From Parerythrobacter jejuensis (GTDB lineage Bacteria > Pseudomonadota > Alphaproteobacteria > Sphingomonadales > Sphingomonadaceae), in the NCBI RefSeq assembly GCF_039536765.1, contig NZ_BAAAZF010000001.1:1922001-1986000 (forward strand): DNA of 64,000 bases, given 5' to 3'. This document shows positions 18,282-27,707 of the stretch, one piece after another; the stretch's first letter is position 1, and each line of letters begins with the position of its first letter. The position numbers and the translations under genes are program-made. The notes under the pieces are model-generated. The model made no database searches and was not told the DNA's origin. It worked only from the letters and a program-made list of their open reading frames with translations.

Positions 18282-18793
18282 CTGACCGCAAAACCCTGAA
18301 ACTTCGTGACGCTTCCGAGCAGGAAGGCACCGCACCAACCCTCAACAAGAAGGGCAGGGGCTGGAAGATTTCGGAGAAGCGGCTTGATGCTTTGCACGAC
18401 CGTGCCCGCGAACTGCGGCGACATCCATCCGAGGCGCACAAGGCGCTCGCAGCGCGCTTTGCGCAGGAGGACTTCGGCAAGTTCAAGTTCCAGAAGCAGG
18501 TTGTGATCGGCTCTGCCATTATGGACTTTGCCTCGCACCCGCTCGGCCTGGCGATCGATATCGAGGAGCCGGATGCAACCGAGCTCGAGAAACGCCGCGA
18601 CAAGAGCCTTGCTGCGGTCGGGATCGAAATTGTCCGGATTCCTGCGGCCGATATCCTCGCTGATATGGAGGGTTCGATGAAAACCATCTTTGCCGCGATG
18701 AATGCGCGGTACCGTGAAAAACAGGAGCGCCGCCGTTCGGCTCCGCGCTCCGGCGGTGTCCGCCCGGACCGCCCGCAACGGCGCCATGACTGA
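18278..18793 (+). CDS. DUF559-type (Vsr-like nuclease fold) protein inside the suf operon
   Basis: A 171-residue protein starting at a GTG that overlaps the sufB stop. Residues ~35-150 match the DUF559 layout: [47 protein letters not shown], then [24 protein letters not shown]559 has a Vsr/PD-(D/E)XK-like fold. The family's usual acidic motif after the second strand (often E-x-D-G) reads DIEE here, so nuclease activity is uncertain. The basic C-terminus is likely disordered. Its position among suf genes is conserved by overlap, but no suf function is known. Confidence 0.8.
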   Translation: MTDRKTLKLRDASEQEGTAPTLNKKGRGWKISEKRLDALHDRARELRRHPSEAHKALAARFAQEDFGKFKFQKQVVIGSAIMDFASHPLGLAIDIEEPDATELEKRRDKSLAAVGIEIVRIPAADILADMEGSMKTIFAAMNARYREKQERRRSAPRSGGVRPDRPQRRHD

Positions 18794-18810
18794 GATTAAG
18801 GGAAGGGAGA

Positions 18811-19179
18811 ATGATGATGAATAGTGTTGCAATGACCCTGGCTGCGATTGCCCTGCAAGCTGCCCCGGCGGACGAACCCGTCCAGACGCCGGAGAAGCTT
18901 GAGAACATCTCGATCCCGCAGGAAATCTCGCCTGCGCTGATGCCGTATCTGACCTGCCGCCAGACGGAGCAGGGCATTGCCTTGTATGATGATGACGGCA
19001 ATTTGATGAATCCGCGTGAGGCCAAGCAAGACTGCGCACCACTGCGCGAAAAGGCGCGCGGCAAGACCATCGGCATCCTCAAGGACCTGATGCTCGGTCG
19101 CAACCGCACCGAACGCGCGCAAATCGCCGATTACTGGCTTGGCCGCATCGACAGCCTTTCCGGCCCCACCGAAACCTGA
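18811..19179 (+). CDS. Small exported protein of unknown function (suf operon)
   Basis: A protein of about 122 residues with a short signal-like N-terminus (NSVAMTLAAIALQAAPA), two cysteines (TCRQTEQG and DCAPLRE) and no recognised domain. AAGGGAG precedes three ATG codons in a row (18811, 18814, 18817); spacing favours the third. It lies between the DUF559 gene and sufC and is surely in the operon. Export is inferred from the signal only. Confidence 0.65.
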   Translation: MMMNSVAMTLAAIALQAAPADEPVQTPEKLENISIPQEISPALMPYLTCRQTEQGIALYDDDGNLMNPREAKQDCAPLREKARGKTIGILKDLMLGRNRTERAQIADYWLGRIDSLSGPTET

Positions 19180-19200
19180 TCGGAACCAAAGACCCCAACC

Positions 19201-19950
19201 ATGCTGAAAATCGACAACCTTACCGCTGAAATAGCTGGCAAGCAGATCCTCAACGGCCTGACCCTCGAAGTGAAGGCGGGCGAGGTCCATGCCATTATGG
19301 GCCCGAACGGTGCCGGAAAATCCACACTGTCTTATGTCCTGGGCGGGAGGCCCGAATACGAAGTGACGGGCGGATCGGTCGAGTTCATGGGGCAGGACCT
19401 GCTGGACCTGGAACCGCATGAGCGTGCCGCAGCGGGACTGTTCCTCGGCTTTCAGTACCCGGTCGAGATTCCGGGGGTGTCCAATGTCCAGTTTCTGCGT
19501 GAGGCACTCAATGCGCAGCGCAAAGGGCGTGGGGAAGAGCCACTTTCGGGCGGGGACTTCCTCAAGCTTGCCAAGGAAAAGGCAGCACTGCTCAAGCTCG
19601 ATATGGAAATGCTCAAGCGGCAGGTAAATGTCGGATTCTCTGGCGGAGAAAAGAAACGCGCCGAGATGGTTCAGATGGGCATTCTCGATCCCAAATTTGC
19701 TGTGCTGGACGAGACTGATAGCGGGCTCGACATCGATGCGCTGCGCGTGGTCGGCGACGGTATCAATGCCATCATGCGTGACCCGGCCAAAGGCGTGCTG
19801 TTGATCACCCACTACCAGCGGCTGCTGGACGTGGTGCGCCCTGACAAGGTGAGCATCCTTGCTGCTGGCCGCATTGTCCAGACCGGGGGGCCGGAACTGG
19901 CCCTGCGGCTTGAGAGCGAAGGCTATGATGCTGTGATGGAAGAAGCATGA
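19201..19950 (+). CDS. sufC: Fe-S cluster assembly ATPase SufC
   Basis: A 249-residue ABC-type ATPase without membrane segments. The Walker A box GPNGAGKST is at residues 34-42, the signature reads FSGGEKKRAEM, and the Walker B region AVLDETDSGLD carries the Glu-Thr-Asp-Ser pattern typical of SufC. It drives conformational change in SufBC2D. It overlaps the next small gene by four bases (ATGA). Confidence 0.97.
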   Translation: MLKIDNLTAEIAGKQILNGLTLEVKAGEVHAIMGPNGAGKSTLSYVLGGRPEYEVTGGSVEFMGQDLLDLEPHERAAAGLFLGFQYPVEIPGVSNVQFLREALNAQRKGRGEEPLSGGDFLKLAKEKAALLKLDMEMLKRQVNVGFSGGEKKRAEMVQMGILDPKFAVLDETDSGLDIDALRVVGDGINAIMRDPAKGVLLITHYQRLLDVVRPDKVSILAAGRIVQTGGPELALRLESEGYDAVMEEA

Positions 19951-20252
19951 GTTTCGCAGCTATCCTCGCGCTAGCCGTCGCCGCGCCGATCTCGGATATT
20001 CCCGAGATTGTGGTGATTGCCAAGCGGCTGGATGGTGTGTCTGCCTCGGTCGGGCAAGACCCGGAAGGCAAGTGGCATTGCAGCCTGGACAAATCGAGCG
20101 GGGTGCGCTCGCTCGACAACGGCCTATGCAAAGCCGTGACCAAGTGTGTCCGCAAGGGCGCGCGTAACGACGATGCCATCCATGGCTGCGTGACCAAGAG
20201 CAAGCGCCGCCTGCTGAAGCGGTTTGAACGCGAATACAGGAAACGGATGTGA
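19947..20252 (+). CDS. Small cysteine-containing exported protein of unknown function (suf operon)
   Basis: A 101-residue protein with a short hydrophobic N-terminus (MSFAAILALAVAAPIS), an EIVVIAKRLDG strand, and four cysteines (HCSLD, LCKAV, KCVRK, GCVTK) followed by a basic tail. The cysteine spacing suggests disulfides after export. I do not recognise the family. It overlaps sufC at its start and sufD at its end, so it is translated as part of the suf operon. Confidence 0.7.
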   Translation: MSFAAILALAVAAPISDIPEIVVIAKRLDGVSASVGQDPEGKWHCSLDKSSGVRSLDNGLCKAVTKCVRKGARNDDAIHGCVTKSKRRLLKRFEREYRKRM

Positions 20253-21004
20253 CTGAGGCCGGAACTCTACCGACACGCAGGGACGAAGCGTGGCGCTATG
20301 CCGATATCGATGCCGTGACCCAGCTCGGCCTAGATGCCCTGGCAGATTGGCAAGAGATATCCCTCGCTGCAGGCGAGAGTCATAAGCAATGCATTGTGGT
20401 TGGCAGCGATTCTCCTGAATTGCACCGAATCCGGCTGTCCCTTGGCGAAGGCGCGCGCGCAGAAATCTTTGCTTCGATCGTGGGCCCGGCTTCGTGCCGG
20501 TTCGAAGTCGAAGTGCGGCTGGCCAAAGGCGCCCATTTCGAATTTGGCGGCGTTACAATCGGTGGTGGCGAGGCCATCCGGGAATTTGTCACCCATGCCG
20601 TGCATGCTGAACCCGAAGGAACCTCCAACCAGGTCGTGCGGGCGGTCCATTGGGATCAGGCCAGCGGCAATTTTCTCGGTCAGATCGATGTCGTGCGCGA
20701 CGCGCAAAAGACGGATGCGGCGCAGGACTTCAAGGGGCTGCTTCTCAACAAGGGCGCCAGCGCCAATGCAGTGCCGCAGCTGGAAATTTTCGCCGATGAT
20801 GTGAAATGCGCGCATGGCGCGACCGTCGGCCAGCTCGACGAAATGGCGCGATACTACATGGCGGCGCGCGGCATTCCGCCCCAGACCGCCAAGAAGCTGC
20901 TTGTGCGCGCGTTCCTCGCCGATGCGTTTGTGGCAATTGAGGATGAAGCCGAGCAAGAGCGGCTGCTGGATGCTGCCCTGGATGCGTTGGGAAACACTCT
21001 ATGA
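20249..21004 (+). CDS. sufD: Fe-S cluster assembly protein SufD
   Basis: A 251-residue SufD, shorter than the ~420 of E. coli SufD but normal for alphaproteobacteria. It opens with TRRDEAWRYADID, the usual SufD N-terminal motif, then a beta-helix core and DDVKCAHGATVGQLDEMARYYMAARGI, which holds the conserved Cys and His used at the SufB interface. The start is a GTG overlapping the preceding stop. It ends overlapping sufS. Confidence 0.93.
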   Translation: MTEAGTLPTRRDEAWRYADIDAVTQLGLDALADWQEISLAAGESHKQCIVVGSDSPELHRIRLSLGEGARAEIFASIVGPASCRFEVEVRLAKGAHFEFGGVTIGGGEAIREFVTHAVHAEPEGTSNQVVRAVHWDQASGNFLGQIDVVRDAQKTDAAQDFKGLLLNKGASANAVPQLEIFADDVKCAHGATVGQLDEMARYYMAARGIPPQTAKKLLVRAFLADAFVAIEDEAEQERLLDAALDALGNTL

Positions 21005-22230
21005 GTTCCGCCCCTACCATTACTCGCAGGGCCGATTTCCCCGGGCTGATAACGCCCGACGGCAACCCGTGGCACTATCTCGATACCGCCGCGACGGCCC
21101 AGAAGCCGCAGGCGGTGATCGATGCCATGAGCCATGCCTTGGGCCGCGATTACGCGACCGTGCATCGCGGCGTTTATGCGCGGTCCGCGAATATGACCCT
21201 CGCTTATGAAGCTGCGCGCCGCCGAACTGCGGAGTTCATCGGCGCCAAGAGCGAGAATGAAATCGTCTTTGTGCGCGGTGCGACTGAGGGCATCAATGTG
21301 GTTGCTGAAAGCTGGGGTGGCGCCAATCTGAAAGCGGGTGACCGCATCATGCTCAGCCAGCTGGAGCACCATTCCAACATCGTGCCGTGGCAGATGCTGG
21401 CTGAACGTGTCGGCGCTGCAATCGATGTGTGCCCGATCACCGAGGAGGGCCTGGTCGATCTCGACTGGCTCGAAGCAAACCTGACGAGGGAACATAAGCT
21501 TGTCGCGCTGGCCCATGTTTCGAACGTGCTCGGGTCCGTTCTGGGCGCGAAGCGGGCGGCTAAAGCTGCACATGCGGTGGGCGCGAAATTGTTGCTCGAT
21601 GGTTGCCAATCCGCTCCGCGAATGCGGCTTAACATGGCCGAACTCGATTGCGACTTCTTCGTATTCTCAGGCCACAAGCTTTACGGTCCAACCGGGATCG
21701 GCGTGCTGTGGGCGCGCGAAGAATTGTTCGATGCGATGCCCCCCTACCAAGGTGGTGGATCGATGATCGACCGGGTCACTTTCGAAAAGACGACCTACGC
21801 CCCGCCACCGCAGCGGTTCGAGGCAGGCACGCCGATGATTACCGAGGCGATCGCGTTGCATGCCGCGATCGACTACACTCTTTCGGCAGCCGGTTCGGGC
21901 GGGATGGAAAGCCTGTTCGCGCATGAATCCGGTCTTGCCAGACAGGCACGGGAGGCGCTCTCCAAGATCAATTCGATCCGCGTCCTTGGCCCAGAGAGAA
22001 GCGCCGGCATCGTCTCATTTGTGATGGAAGGGGTTCATCCGCATGATCTCGGCACCATATTGGATGAAGAGAACGTTGCGATCCGCGCAGGCCACCATTG
22101 TGCGCAGCCGCTGATGGATCACCTTGGCGTGCCGGCCACGGCCCGCGCCAGCTTCGGATTGTATAGCGATGAAGACGATATCGAGGCGCTGATGCGCGGT
22201 ATCGAGCGAACCCAGAGGATATTTGGATGA
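21001..22230 (+). CDS. sufS: Cysteine desulfurase SufS
   Basis: A 409-residue group II cysteine desulfurase. The PLP Schiff-base lysine is K226 in SGHKLYGP, the H123 of LEHHSN stacks on PLP, and the sulfur-accepting C367 lies in RAGHHCAQPL. It makes alanine and persulfide from cysteine for the SufB scaffold. It overlaps sufD and the downstream DUF59 gene by four bases each. No sufE is seen in the operon. Confidence 0.96.
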   Translation: MSSAPTITRRADFPGLITPDGNPWHYLDTAATAQKPQAVIDAMSHALGRDYATVHRGVYARSANMTLAYEAARRRTAEFIGAKSENEIVFVRGATEGINVVAESWGGANLKAGDRIMLSQLEHHSNIVPWQMLAERVGAAIDVCPITEEGLVDLDWLEANLTREHKLVALAHVSNVLGSVLGAKRAAKAAHAVGAKLLLDGCQSAPRMRLNMAELDCDFFVFSGHKLYGPTGIGVLWAREELFDAMPPYQGGGSMIDRVTFEKTTYAPPPQRFEAGTPMITEAIALHAAIDYTLSAAGSGGMESLFAHESGLARQAREALSKINSIRVLGPERSAGIVSFVMEGVHPHDLGTILDEENVAIRAGHHCAQPLMDHLGVPATARASFGLYSDEDDIEALMRGIERTQRIFG

Positions 22231-22745
22231 GCGAAGGACAGGACAAGGAATTCGTGGCGGCCCCGGCACCCAACGAGGATGTGCTGAGCGAAGCGCCGCC
22301 CAAGCCTCCGCGCGCGCGGGTCGAGGATGCGGTGGACGATAGCCCGCCGGAATCGATAGGCGAGAAGCTCGGGCGCAAGCGCGACTACCTGGAGGGTTTC
22401 CTGCAGAAGAAGCCCGAAGGCTTGAAGTCCGGTGAGCCGGGCGGCGATCTCTATGAGGCAGTCGTATCGGCCTTGAAAGAGATCTATGATCCGGAAATCC
22501 CGGTGAACATCTACGATCTCGGGCTTATTTACGGGGTCGAGATTTCGGATGAAGCAGATGCGATTGTGACTATGACGCTCACCACGCCGCACTGCCCGGT
22601 GGCGGAAACCATGCCGGGTGAAGTTGAATTGCGCGCCGCCAGCGTGCCTGGTGTGCGCGATGCCGAGGTTAACCTGGTCTGGGACCCGCCCTGGGGCCCA
22701 GAGAAAATGACCGACGAGGCGCGGCTCGAATTGGGGATGCTCTGA
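22227..22745 (+). CDS. SUF-associated DUF59 (MIP18-like) protein
   Basis: A 172-residue protein. The last ~100 residues are a DUF59 domain: YEAVVSALKEIYDPEIPVNIYDLGLIYGV, TTPHCPVAETMPGEVE (conserved Cys) and VWDPPWGPEKMTDEARLELGML. Residues 1-70 are an acidic, proline-rich leader, longer than in most relatives. DUF59 proteins act in cluster maturation or transfer. It sits between sufS and the A-type carrier with overlaps on both sides. Confidence 0.9.
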   Translation: MSEGQDKEFVAAPAPNEDVLSEAPPKPPRARVEDAVDDSPPESIGEKLGRKRDYLEGFLQKKPEGLKSGEPGGDLYEAVVSALKEIYDPEIPVNIYDLGLIYGVEISDEADAIVTMTLTTPHCPVAETMPGEVELRAASVPGVRDAEVNLVWDPPWGPEKMTDEARLELGML

Positions 22746-23101
22746 TGGCTGATACCAAGACCCGCACGCTTCCCGCTGCAGTCAAGCTTACGCTTGCGGC
22801 AGAAAAACGCGTCGCCGATCTGATGGTGGATGCGCCCTCTGATGCAATTGGCGTCAAGCTCTCGACCCCGCGCCGAGGATGCTCGGGCCTCGCCTATTCC
22901 GTCGATTACGTCACTGAAGAGGTGAAATTCGACGAGAAGATCGAAACCCCCGGCGGCGTCTTCTACATCGACGGCGCTAGTGTTCTCTACCTGGTCGGCA
23001 GTGTGATGGACTGGGTCGAGGACGACTTTACCGCCGGTTTCGTGTTCGAAAACCCTAACGCCAAGGGCGCGTGTGGCTGCGGCGAGAGCTTTATGGTCTG
23101 A
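22745..23101 (+). CDS. A-type iron-sulfur carrier (SufA/IscA/ErpA family)
   Basis: A 118-residue HesB-family carrier with the three conserved cysteines: C46 (RRGCSGLAY) and C110/C112 (ACGCGESF). It carries Fe-S clusters from the Suf scaffold to apoproteins. Its start overlaps the upstream stop as TGATG, and it closes the suf operon, ending four bases before a convergent gene. Confidence 0.94.
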   Translation: MADTKTRTLPAAVKLTLAAEKRVADLMVDAPSDAIGVKLSTPRRGCSGLAYSVDYVTEEVKFDEKIETPGGVFYIDGASVLYLVGSVMDWVEDDFTAGFVFENPNAKGACGCGESFMV

Positions 23102-23104
23102 ACG

Positions 23105-24049
23105 TTAGTTCAGATCCTCTTCCACTCTGGCGATCAAGGCCTTTTCCAGCGGATCGAGCTTGCCATCGGCCTCGATCATGCTGTCGAGCCAATTCTGCTC
23201 GTTCTCGGTGACGATCTCACCTTCGATCGCCCTCAAGGTAGGGTCGGTGCCCGCACGCTTTTGGCCGAACACTTTTCCGAAATGATTGGCCACCTTCGGC
23301 GCTTCCTTGGCCATCCGGCCAAAGAACCGGCCGACATTGACCGAATTGTCGGCGATGAAGCCTTCCAGCTCCTTCGTGCGATTATGGGATAGCTGGGCGT
23401 TGGCAGCACTGAAGCCGCGCAGATAGTTCGCGGTGCCGTCCACGAACAAGTCTTGCCATTCCGGCGCGTTTGTTGCGTCGAGCGTTGCATCCTTGATCCG
23501 GAACAGCATCTCCGCATCGAAGCGACTGACTGCGGCAGGGCCGTGGCCGCCGCTGGCAAAAATCACACGGCGCAGCAGGGCGCATTCTGCGGCACTGAGA
23601 TGGGTGGCCGAGAGATCGCCGCCACAGCGCGTCGGGCCTTCGCCGTACAGAACGGCCTGTTCGATTTGCTCCAGCGTATAGTGTTTCAGCGCGTCCGGCA
23701 CATTGCGCGCGCGCTCGATGATCCGCACGAGGGTTTCCAGCTCGGCCATGGTCTCCAGTTTGCCATCATGATCGAAGGCCCGGATCAACCAGTCGGCTTC
23801 CCTTTCGTCGCACATCCCCTTGGGGTCTGTGCCGTTGAGCACGAATTCACCGATCGCTTCGACAAAGAAATCGACCCAGTCATTGCCCGGGAGCGTGATT
23901 TGCCGGTTAATGGCAAAGATTGCCTCTGCTTCCTCGCGGGTCATGATCCCGTCACCCCAGCCCAGGCGGCGCAAGGACAGGATTTCATCTGGCGCGATGC
24001 GGCCATCCTCGGCAACAGCGCGGGCGAGATCGGCAAACTGGACACTCAT
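23105..24049 (-). CDS. Hypothetical protein with repeated DGxI/L acidic motifs (TerB/EF-hand-like)
   Basis: A 314-residue soluble protein. Three similar helix-loop-helix signatures occur: AEDGRIAPDEI near residue 14, FDHDGKLETMAELE near 93 and IEADGKLDPLEKAL near 293. Each combines an acidic loop, a Gly and a downstream Glu, as in TerB domains or degenerate EF-hands. The rest is helical. No signal peptide is seen. I cannot assign a family; divalent-metal binding is an inference. It is convergent with the suf operon. Confidence 0.7.
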   Translation of the reverse strand: MSVQFADLARAVAEDGRIAPDEILSLRRLGWGDGIMTREEAEAIFAINRQITLPGNDWVDFFVEAIGEFVLNGTDPKGMCDEREADWLIRAFDHDGKLETMAELETLVRIIERARNVPDALKHYTLEQIEQAVLYGEGPTRCGGDLSATHLSAAECALLRRVIFASGGHGPAAVSRFDAEMLFRIKDATLDATNAPEWQDLFVDGTANYLRGFSAANAQLSHNRTKELEGFIADNSVNVGRFFGRMAKEAPKVANHFGKVFGQKRAGTDPTLRAIEGEIVTENEQNWLDSMIEADGKLDPLEKALIARVEEDLN

Positions 24050-24123
24050 GGCGTAAAAACCCCCAAATCATGAGGGTCCAGCCCTGACAGACTATCCTTA
24101 AATCGAGGTTACCTGTGGCGTCC

Positions 24124-24570
24124 TTAACGCTTGCGCAAGGCCCGCACGCACGAGACGCGGTCGACATCCAGCGCATCGCTTGCGCGCCGCGCATCAAGAT
24201 ATGTCGCCGTCGGTTCCGCACCCGCCCTTAGAGGGTAGAGATAGATGTCCAGCACACAGGCCTCGCCGGTAAACTGCAGTTTGCGCGCGTCCCCCTCGAA
24301 CACGTCGAGCCGCGCTGTACCGAACTGACGCTGCAATTGCTGGGCATTCTGGCCAATCACCCCTTCCAGCCCGCGAATACTCATCACTTGCGGTGCCAGG
24401 AAGCCATTCGAGCTGCTGCGCGGGGGCGCGGTTGGCTGGGTTGGCGGGACACGAACACTGCCCGTGCGCGGCGGCGGTGCGCTGACGGTGCCGGTACTGG
24501 CCACGGGGGTACTGGGCGCTGCACAGGCAGCAAGCGCAGGGATCAGGATTAGGGGAAGTTTACGCAGCAT
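24124..24570 (-). CDS. Small lipoprotein of unknown function
   Basis: A 148-residue lipoprotein precursor with lipobox LAAC (Cys 15), a proline/threonine-rich linker, then a folded C-terminal domain: GVIGQNAQQLQRQFGTARLDVFEGDARKLQFTGEACVLDIYLYP. That pattern resembles SmpA/OmlA-like fold proteins in shape only. The ATG at 24570 has GGAG upstream and overlaps the end of the EI24 gene by 11 bases, so the two are coupled. Confidence 0.78.
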   Translation of the reverse strand: MLRKLPLILIPALAACAAPSTPVASTGTVSAPPPRTGSVRVPPTQPTAPPRSSSNGFLAPQVMSIRGLEGVIGQNAQQLQRQFGTARLDVFEGDARKLQFTGEACVLDIYLYPLRAGAEPTATYLDARRASDALDVDRVSCVRALRKR

Positions 24571-25282
24571 CGGAACTCCGCGAGGCTCGGGAATGGACAA
24601 GATGGGTTGCAGTAGCCGCGCCCACAACAGGCGCCAGCAGATTGATAAAGGGCACAGCGAGCAATCCGGCGACCGCTCCGCCCAGCAGGAATCGGATGGG
24701 GCCTGGAACCGGCATGGTCTGGCCCTTGGGGGCCTGCCCGGGCTCGCGATGGCGGGCCCAGGCCAGGTCCTGCAATTCCCGGCCCAACAGCCATGCATTG
24801 ACGAACCAGAACAGCAGGAAGGTTCCGATCCCGGTTACCAGCAAGATTGCGGCGATCGGCATGACGGCAAGATTGACCAGCAGTGCCCTGCCGACCCCGC
24901 GCAGGCTGTCGCGCAGGCTTTCCGAAAACGGCAAATCGCGGGCCGTCAGTGCCGCATCCGGATAGTGCTTGCGCTCCACAGCCAATACGATCTCGTCTGC
25001 GAAAAACTGGATGACGGCCAGAGCAACGATGCGGAACAATAACCATCCTGCTATGACGCCGATGATCACCGCGAGGGCAGTTGCAATCGTGTCGCTATAG
25101 TCGTTGTCGGCATAGGACGCGATCCAGCCTTCAATGACGGAGTCAAGCGCGATCCAGAGCAATGCAAAGAGCGCGGCGAAGATGACCAGGGTCGCCAAAA
25201 TCGATTTGGCCAGCACCCGCAGGATTGCAGGATCGCCCAATTGGCCGATTGCGCGGGCAAACGAAGTGGTCAGCATCTTCAT
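24560..25282 (-). CDS. EI24/CysZ-like membrane protein
   Basis: A 240-residue protein with four to six membrane helices (IRVLAKSILATLVIFAALFALLW, IATALAVIIGVIAGWLLF, LLVNLAVMPIAAILL, FLLFWFVNAWLLGRELQDLAW). The W-x-x-A-R-H-R-E-P segment and the helix layout match the EI24 domain family, which includes the sulfate transporter CysZ. The substrate here is not known. It is first of a two-gene unit with the lipoprotein. Confidence 0.82.
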   Translation of the reverse strand: MKMLTTSFARAIGQLGDPAILRVLAKSILATLVIFAALFALLWIALDSVIEGWIASYADNDYSDTIATALAVIIGVIAGWLLFRIVALAVIQFFADEIVLAVERKHYPDAALTARDLPFSESLRDSLRGVGRALLVNLAVMPIAAILLVTGIGTFLLFWFVNAWLLGRELQDLAWARHREPGQAPKGQTMPVPGPIRFLLGGAVAGLLAVPFINLLAPVVGAATATHLVHSRASRSSDAA

Positions 25283-25413
25283 CGGTGCCGCTTGTGAGTC
25301 GCTCGAGGTGCCAAGTCAATCGCCCCGCAAGGCAACGCCCCAAGACAAGGCTTGGCCTGTGCATGGCAAGCGGCTAGTCGCGGGCGCAAATCAAGATACG
25401 GAACCGAGACCCT

Positions 25414-26421
25414 ATGACCCAAGCTTCCCAAGACCCGCGCTATGATGTGATCGCCATCGGCAATGCTGTGGTCGACGTGATTGCCTCGTGCGAAGAGGAG
25501 CTAATTGAAGAGCTCGATCTCAATCGCGGCGGCATGACCCTGGTCGATGAAGCGCGGGCCGATGAATTGTATGGCGCGATGCCACCGGCACGCGAATTGT
25601 CTGGTGGGTCTGCGGCCAACACGCTCGCAGGCCTTTCAACTTTGGGCCTGCAATGCGCCTTTATAGGGCAGGTGGCGGATGACCAGCTGGGCAAAGTCTT
25701 TCGCCACGATATGCGCGCCACAGGAATCGATTTCGATACTCCTGCGCGCGCAGGCGAACCCGCCACCGGGCGCGTCCTGATATTTGTGACGCCAGATGGC
25801 GAGCGGACCATGAACACGTTCCTGGGCGCAGGCCAGTTCTTGCCCGCCGCGGCGCTCGATGAAGAGCTGATTGCCAGTGGCGCGATCCTCTATCTCGAAG
25901 GCTATCTGTGGGACCCGGAAGAGCCGCGCCGTGCCATGCGCCGCGCGATCGAAGTTGCCCGGGCCGCCGGCCGCAAAATCGCCTTCACCGCCAGCGAGAG
26001 CTTTGTGATCGACCGCCATGGCGATGATTTCCGCGCGATGATGGAGGATGGCGTGATCGATATCCTGTTCGTCAACGAGCATGAACTGGCAACGCTGACC
26101 GGTGAGGACGACTTCGATAAGGGCGTCGAAATGGTCGCTGCCAAAGTGCCCGTCCTGGTTGCAACCCGCAGCGAGAAAGGTGCGATTGCGGTGGCCAATG
26201 GCACTCGTGCCGAAGTTGCGGCCGAGCCGATTGCCAAGGTCGTCGATACGACCGGTGCTGGCGACCAGTTTGCCGCTGGCTTCCTGGCAGGCCATGCGCG
26301 CGGCGAAGGCCTGAAGCGCTGCCTAGAGCGCGGTGCCATTGCTGCGGCCGAAGTGATCAGCCATTACGGGCCTCGTCCGGAGGTCGATATGAAGGCCTTG
26401 ATGGCTGAAAAGCTGGGCTAG
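25414..26421 (+). CDS. PfkB-family adenosine kinase
   Basis: A 335-residue ribokinase-fold sugar kinase. PfkB signature 1 appears as [15 protein letters not shown] near residue 66 and signature 2 as [16 protein letters not shown] near 280, with D287 as the probable catalytic base. Its N-terminus ([14 protein letters not shown]) and [10 protein letters not shown] match bacterial adenosine kinase-type proteins. It would phosphorylate a nucleoside in purine salvage, consistent with purD alongside. Its TAG stop shares two bases with the convergent purD stop (CTAG). Confidence 0.9.
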   Translation: MTQASQDPRYDVIAIGNAVVDVIASCEEELIEELDLNRGGMTLVDEARADELYGAMPPARELSGGSAANTLAGLSTLGLQCAFIGQVADDQLGKVFRHDMRATGIDFDTPARAGEPATGRVLIFVTPDGERTMNTFLGAGQFLPAAALDEELIASGAILYLEGYLWDPEEPRRAMRRAIEVARAAGRKIAFTASESFVIDRHGDDFRAMMEDGVIDILFVNEHELATLTGEDDFDKGVEMVAAKVPVLVATRSEKGAIAVANGTRAEVAAEPIAKVVDTTGAGDQFAAGFLAGHARGEGLKRCLERGAIAAAEVISHYGPRPEVDMKALMAEKLG

Positions 26422-27707
26422 GCTGGGCTTTCACGCTCCACTTCTCGCCAGCCGATATCACGGCGACAGAAACCGGTCGGAAAAGTGATAGCGTCGACCG
26501 CTGCATAGGCGGCAGTTTGTGCCTGCGTCACATTCGCACCCATCGCGGTGACATTGAGCACTCTGCCGCCATTGGCGCGCAATTGCTCGCCTTCGATCTT
26601 GGTTCCGGCATGGAAGACCTTTGCGCTGGAGGTTTCGGCAGAGCCGAGCTGGATTGCGCCGCCTTTCTCGGGTGTCCCGGGATAGCCATTGGCAGCCATT
26701 ACGACCGTCAGAGCTGTTTCGGATGACAGATTTGCAGCCGAGTACTCGCTCAGCTTGCCCTCGGCGCAGGCCAGCATCAATTCGCCCAGATCCTCCTCCA
26801 GCCGCATCATCAGCACCTGACATTCCGGATCGCCAAAACGCGCGTTGTATTCGATCAGTTTGGGACCTTTATCAGTCAGCATGAGCCCTGCAAATAGCAC
26901 CCCGGAATAGGGTGTGCCCTCCGCACGCAGGGCATCGACTGTCGGCGTGATGATGCGGTCCATCACATCTTGTTGCAATGCGGCGGTCAGCACCGGGGCG
27001 GGGCTATAGGCCCCCATGCCGCCAGTGTTGGGGCCGGTATCGCCTTCGCCCACACGCTTGTGATCCTGCGCACTGCCGAGCGGCAGGATAGCGGTGCCAT
27101 CGGTCAGCGCGAAAAAGCTTGCTTCCTCGCCAACCATGAATTCCTCGATCACCACTTCGGCTCCTGCCGCGCCAAAACGCCCGCCGAACATGTCTTCCAG
27201 CGCCGCTTCGGCTTCTTCGCGGGTTTCAGGCAGGACCACGCCCTTGCCTGCGGCCAATCCGTCCGCCTTGAGCACATAGGGTGGTGAGAATCGATCCAGT
27301 GCGGTTATCGCCTCGTCCAGCGAGGTTGTGCGCACATAGCCTGCTGTCGGAATGCCTGCGCGTTCGCACAGATCTTTCGTGAAGCCTTTGCTCCCTTCCA
27401 GTTGGGCAGGGCCCTGGTTGGGCCCGAAGACGGGGATGCCGGCATTGCGTAGCGCATCGCCCAATCCATTCACCAGCGGTGCTTCCGGGCCGACCGCTAC
27501 CAGCCCGATGGCTTTGGCAGAGCAGAATTCCAGCACCGCTGCATGATCCCCAGCATCCAGCGCGACGCATTCGGCATGTTCCGCAATGCCCGGATTGCCC
27601 GGCGCGGCATAGAATTGATCCCCATCTCCCGCCAGCAGCCGGGATTGCGCGAGTTTCCAGGCCAAGGCATGTTCACGCCCACCCGAACCGATCAGAAGGA
27701 TATTCAT
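26418..27707 (-). CDS. purD: Phosphoribosylamine--glycine ligase
   Basis: A 429-residue ATP-grasp enzyme, the second step of purine synthesis. Features: N-terminal [29 protein letters not shown], the ATP-grasp GSKGFTKDL and [23 protein letters not shown], and [14 protein letters not shown]. The ATG at 27707 gives the family N-terminus; the frame open to 27818 is inside the divergent xseA gene. Its start codon overlaps the xseA start codon within the palindrome CATG. Confidence 0.96.
   Translation of the reverse strand: MNILLIGSGGREHALAWKLAQSRLLAGDGDQFYAAPGNPGIAEHAECVALDAGDHAAVLEFCSAKAIGLVAVGPEAPLVNGLGDALRNAGIPVFGPNQGPAQLEGSKGFTKDLCERAGIPTAGYVRTTSLDEAITALDRFSPPYVLKADGLAAGKGVVLPETREEAEAALEDMFGGRFGAAGAEVVIEEFMVGEEASFFALTDGTAILPLGSAQDHKRVGEGDTGPNTGGMGAYSPAPVLTAALQQDVMDRIITPTVDALRAEGTPYSGVLFAGLMLTDKGPKLIEYNARFGDPECQVLMMRLEEDLGELMLACAEGKLSEYSAANLSSETALTVVMAANGYPGTPEKGGAIQLGSAETSSAKVFHAGTKIEGEQLRANGGRVLNVTAMGANVTQAQTAAYAAVDAITFPTGFCRRDIGWREVERESPA

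Noticed and set aside
24098-24113. CtrA-like sequence TTAAATCGAGGTTACC
   Set aside because: One mismatch in the second half and unfavourable orientation for the gene at 24049; such sequences occur by chance, and no second half-site or conservation can be seen.
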